DNA from: Cyanobacteria bacterium K_DeepCast_35m_m2_023
Lineage (GTDB): Bacteria > Cyanobacteriota > Cyanobacteriia > PCC-6307 > Cyanobiaceae
Direction: 5' to 3'
DNA: 5,993 nucleotides
Assembly (NCBI GenBank): GCA_016882345.1
Contig: VGQR01000133.1
Location: 1-5,993 of the forward strand
Part shown: positions 3,572-5,993 of the stretch, piece by piece
How positions within the stretch are numbered: the first letter of the stretch is position 1
Layout: each line of letters opens with the position of its first letter
Position numbers and translations under genes: made by a program
The notes under the pieces: model-generated
Seen by the model: only the letters and a program-made list of their open reading frames with translations
The model's database searches: none
What the model was told of the DNA's origin: nothing

Positions 3572-5537
3572 GGCGCCGGCGCGTGCGACCGGCCGGTTCG
3601 GGCTCGGCAACCGCCACGGGCGCTGCGGCGGCCGGAGCAGCGCCCACTCCTGTGGTCGCCGCTCCGGCGGCGGGAGCAGGGGCGCTCTGCTGACGGGGCG
3701 AGCCATCACGGCGACCGTTGCGCGGGGCTGGACGGGTGTCCGGCTCGCTGGCGGCGCGACCCTTGTAGGCCGGGGTCCCGCCGGGGGCCGGCTGGACCAG
3801 GCAGATGATCAGAGGCTCGACCTGGAGCTCGCGGCGCAGGCGACGCTGCAAGCCGAGCTCGACCTCGCGCTGCACACCCACCCAGTCGACATCGAGCGCC
3901 TTGCCCCCGGTGTTGCGGCTGAGCTGGTTCCAGCGGTTCTCGAGCACCCAGGTGATTTCGCGCTCGGCCCAGAGCGAGAGCTTGCGGGCGTCGGCAGTGG
4001 TCACGACGCCGCGCAGGTTGACCCGCGGCGGTGCGGCCATGACGCCATCGGTGCTGATCACGGCCAGCAGGGTGATCACCCCGTCTTCGGCCAACTGCTG
4101 GCGCTCCTTGAGCACACGGGCGTCAACGATGCCGTTGCGCGACGCATCCAGCAGCTCGATGCCGGCCTTGACCGGATCGCCTTTCTTGATCGAATCGGCA
4201 GTGAGCTCCACCACATCGCCGTTGTCGATGATCAGGATGTTGTCGGCGGGGACACCCATCGATTGGGCCGTCTTGCTGTGGCAGACGAGCATGCGGTGCT
4301 CGCCGTGCACGGGCACGAAGAACTTGGGTTTGGTGAGCGCCAGCATCAGCTTCTGGTCTTCCTGGAAGCCGTGGCCGGACACGTGGATCCCTTCGCCCTT
4401 GCCGTAAATCACCTTGGCGCCGAGCATCATCAACCGGTCCACGGTGTTGACCACCGAGATGGTGTTGCCCGGAATCGGGCTGGCCGAAAAGATGATCGTG
4501 TCAGAGGTCTTGACCTGCACCTGGGGGTGCTCGCCGCGGGAGATGCGACTCAGGGCGGCCAGAGGCTCGCCCTGGCTGCCGGTCATCAGCAACAGGGTTT
4601 CGCGATCAGGCAGATCGCGGATCTGCTTGATCGGCACAAACAGATTGTCGGGGGCGCGCATGTAACCGAGCTCGCGCGCCTTGGCGATCACGTTGAGCAT
4701 CGAGCGGCCCAGCAAACTGACCTTGCGGCCGTTCTTCAGCGCCAGCTCCAGAATCATCGCAACGCGGTGAATCGAGCTGGCAAACGTGGTGATGATCACC
4801 CGACCTTCGGCCTGGGCGATGTGGCGATCCAGGCAGGGGAAAACCGAGCGTTCGGGCGGGCAGAAGCCTGGAACTTCGGCGTTGGTGGAGTCGCTAAACA
4901 GGCAGAGCACGCCCTGTTCGCCGTAGTGGGCCAGGCGGGCCATGTCGAAGTGCTCACCATCGACCGGGGTGTGGTCGAATTTGAAGTCTCCGGTGAAGAC
5001 GATTGTGCCCACCGGCGTGGTGATGGCCAGCGAGAAGCTGTCCGCCATCGAGTGGGTGTTGCGGATGAATTCCACCGAGAAGTGTTGGCCCACCTTGACC
5101 ACATCACGGGGCGCCACCGTCTGCAGTGTGGTGCGATCCATCACACCGGCTTCTTCCATTTTTCCTGTCAGCATCGCCAGGGCCAAACGGGGCCCATAGA
5201 TGACAGGAATGTTGAAATTTTTGAGGTGGTGCGCAATGCCACCAATGTGATCTTCGTGACCATGGGTCACGATCATGCCGCGAATACGCTTCTGGTTTTC
5301 CTTCAGATAACTGGTGTCGGGCATGACGACATTGACGCCATGCATGCCATCGCTGGGGAATGCCAAACCAGCATCCACCAGCATGATGTCGTCACCGTAT
5401 TCGAACACACAGGTGTTTTTGCCAATCTCATGCAAACCGCCAAGGGGGATGACGCGCAGAGCATTTTTTGCCGCCTTGCCATTGGCACCGTTGCCATTTG
5501 AACCGTTGCCGTTATTGCTGCCGTTGGAACTTGCCAT
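3552..5537 (-). CDS. rnj: Ribonuclease J (metallo-beta-lactamase/beta-CASP RNase)
   Basis: RNase J is a zinc-dependent ribonuclease with endonuclease and 5'-to-3' exonuclease activity in mRNA decay and rRNA/sRNA processing. The 661-residue product has the full set of motifs: HGHEDHIGG (92-100, metal ligands), THS with H162, GDFKFD (183-188, ligand D184), SDSTNAE (215-221), beta-CASP region about 235-370 with GSQGEP (320-325) and SASPIPGN (351-358), HVSGH (385-389) and PVHGE (409-413, ligand H411). A C-terminal domain follows to about 575, then a disordered Arg/Pro/Ala tail (about 585-661) ending in RTRRRRSAAAV. An Asn/Gly-rich stretch (residues 5-20) precedes the catalytic domain. Both ends are longer than in Bacillus RNase J (about 555 residues). 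The ATG at 5537 has no Shine-Dalgarno site, only a T-rich stretch. It lies 59 bases after dapA on the same strand; dapA-rnj linkage is also known in Bacillus and actinobacteria. It converges on the unnamed gene with two bases between stops. Confidence 0.97.
   Translation of the reverse strand: MASSNGSNNGNGSNGNGANGKAAKNALRVIPLGGLHEIGKNTCVFEYGDDIMLVDAGLAFPSDGMHGVNVVMPDTSYLKENQKRIRGMIVTHGHEDHIGGIAHHLKNFNIPVIYGPRLALAMLTGKMEEAGVMDRTTLQTVAPRDVVKVGQHFSVEFIRNTHSMADSFSLAITTPVGTIVFTGDFKFDHTPVDGEHFDMARLAHYGEQGVLCLFSDSTNAEVPGFCPPERSVFPCLDRHIAQAEGRVIITTFASSIHRVAMILELALKNGRKVSLLGRSMLNVIAKARELGYMRAPDNLFVPIKQIRDLPDRETLLLMTGSQGEPLAALSRISRGEHPQVQVKTSDTIIFSASPIPGNTISVVNTVDRLMMLGAKVIYGKGEGIHVSGHGFQEDQKLMLALTKPKFFVPVHGEHRMLVCHSKTAQSMGVPADNILIIDNGDVVELTADSIKKGDPVKAGIELLDASRNGIVDARVLKERQQLAEDGVITLLAVISTDGVMAAPPRVNLRGVVTTADARKLSLWAEREITWVLENRWNQLSRNTGGKALDVDWVGVQREVELGLQRRLRRELQVEPLIICLVQPAPGGTPAYKGRAASEPDTRPAPRNGRRDGSPRQQSAPAPAAGAATTGVGAAPAAAAPVAVAEPEPAGRTRRRRSAAAV
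5162..5209. repeat. 9-bp inverted repeat with an inner hairpin inside rnj
   Basis: TTCCTGTCA (5162-5170) and TGACAGGAA (5201-5209) are perfect inverted repeats 30 bases apart. Between them GGGCC (5180-5184) and GGCCC (5191-5195) can form an inner 5-bp stem. The structure falls in rnj codons for about residues 110-126, in the 5' fifth of the mRNA. About one such 9-bp repeat at this spacing is expected by chance in a window this size, so function is not established. Confidence 0.4.
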
Positions 5538-5596
5538 GAAAAATGTCGAAATCGATGAGGGTCGCGAACGAAACTGAGTTGAACCAAGCCTTGGCG
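5538..5596 (-). other. dapA-rnj intergenic spacer
   Basis: A 59-base spacer, more AT-rich than its surroundings on the rnj side. It holds only a short CCAAG-C-CTTGG inverted repeat near the dapA stop (5584-5594) and a T-rich run just before the rnj ATG. I see no clear promoter, ribosome binding site or terminator, which fits read-through from dapA into rnj. Confidence 0.5.
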
Positions 5597-5993
5597 TCAG
5601 GTGGGACGCAGGGCGGCCAGGGTTGCGGAGAGTTGTTGTTTCACAGCTTCAGAAGCGGGAAGGAGAGGAAGTCGGGGTGCGCCCACGGGCCATCCGGTCA
5701 GCTCCAGTGCAGCCTTGACGGGAATCGGATTGGTACTGGCGAACAACGCCTTGGAGAGGGGCAACAACTGTTCGTGCAGGGCCAGGGCCGTCGCCAGATC
5801 GCCATCGAGAAAGCTGCGGATCATGGCGCTGATCTGGGGACCCGCCAGATGGCTGGCCACACTCACCACACCGACGGCACCGACAGCCAGCATCGGCAGG
5901 GTGAGGGCGTCATCGCCGCTGTAGATGGCCAGGCGGTCGCCACAGAGCAGACGCAGTGCGCTGACCTCTTCGGTGGTGCCGCTGGCTGCCTTG
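5597..5993 (-). CDS. dapA: 4-hydroxy-tetrahydrodipicolinate synthase, C-terminal part (partial, runs off the right edge)
   Basis: DapA condenses pyruvate with aspartate semialdehyde, the first committed step to diaminopimelate and lysine. The visible 131 residues start [13 protein letters not shown], matching the strand carrying the Schiff-base lysine (Lys161 in E. coli). That lysine is the first complete codon inside the window (5990-5992). Next come YSGDDAL (compare the E. coli SGDDA), [14 protein letters not shown] (the glycine-rich barrel strand) and [10 protein letters not shown], a signature of lysine-pathway DapA, then an LRLPLLP-like stretch and a short C-terminal helix ending LAALRPT. 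The length from the catalytic lysine to the end equals the E. coli enzyme within one residue, so the 3' end is intact. A shorter frame starting at the ATG at 5893 is only an internal methionine. rnj follows after 59 bases on the same strand. Confidence 0.96.
   Translation of the reverse strand, partial: KAASGTTEEVSALRLLCGDRLAIYSGDDALTLPMLAVGAVGVVSVASHLAGPQISAMIRSFLDGDLATALALHEQLLPLSKALFASTNPIPVKAALELTGWPVGAPRLPLLPASEAVKQQLSATLAALRPT

Noticed and set aside
5464..5471. T6 run (A6 in the rnj message), resembling a -1 slippery heptamer at codons 23-25
   Set aside because: The zero frame encodes complete RNase J, and a shift here would give only an early-terminating or unrelated product. No stimulatory structure is evident just downstream.
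4263..5501. Plus-strand open frame of 412 codons inside rnj
   Set aside because: It is antisense to the conserved RNase J catalytic domain and its His/Gly-rich composition mirrors the sense codons. No start signal or domain supports it.
5584..5594. CCAAG-C-CTTGG inverted repeat after dapA as a terminator
   Set aside because: The loop is one base, the stem five pairs, and no T-run follows on the minus strand.

Overview
The window looks like chromosomal DNA from a high-GC picocyanobacterium of the Synechococcus/Cyanobium type. Three things point there: a Ycf23 (DUF561) protein, a family found in cyanobacteria and plastids; TilS and RNase J proteins with cyanobacterial-looking sequence; and two copies of the cyanobacterial HIP1 octamer GCGATCGC. 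Coding is dense, no gap exceeds about 60 bases, and there is no sign of a mobile element, phage module, CRISPR array, tRNA or rRNA. This is mostly a housekeeping neighbourhood. The species-level call is inference.

Layout from left to right. (1) Minus strand, 1-1600: three co-oriented genes transcribed leftward, ycf23 (1600-827), a small four-helix membrane protein resembling the PF04020/YvlD 'phage holin family 4' (773-393), and the 5' end of uvrB (356 to beyond the left edge). Gaps are 53 and 36 bases, so they could be one transcript. (2) Plus strand, 1599-3549: tilS (tRNA-Ile lysidine synthase), then an unnamed protein with a TPR-like helical N-terminus and a long acidic Ala/Pro-rich tail, 10 bases after tilS. 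(3) Minus strand, 3552-5993: the 3' part of dapA (dihydrodipicolinate synthase), then rnj (ribonuclease J) 59 bases downstream. The window cuts dapA exactly at its predicted catalytic lysine.

The two junctions are unusually tight. At the divergent junction the ycf23 ATG and the first possible tilS ATG share the tetramer CATG (1598-1601), so any promoter must lie inside the opposite gene. At the convergent junction the stop codons of the unnamed gene and rnj are two bases apart inside a 10-bp palindrome, which belongs to a cluster of four 6-mers able to form two adjacent, mutually exclusive stem-loops.

Functionally the window mixes RNA metabolism (rnj, tilS), DNA repair (uvrB), lysine/cell-wall precursor synthesis (dapA) and three poorly understood proteins. 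No new defence or mobile system is visible. The most useful leads are the unnamed acidic TPR-like protein, the arginine-rich extreme C-terminus of RNase J (similar to the PNPase-recruiting peptide of cyanobacterial RNase E), the compact junctions, and Ycf23 itself, whose function is unknown.
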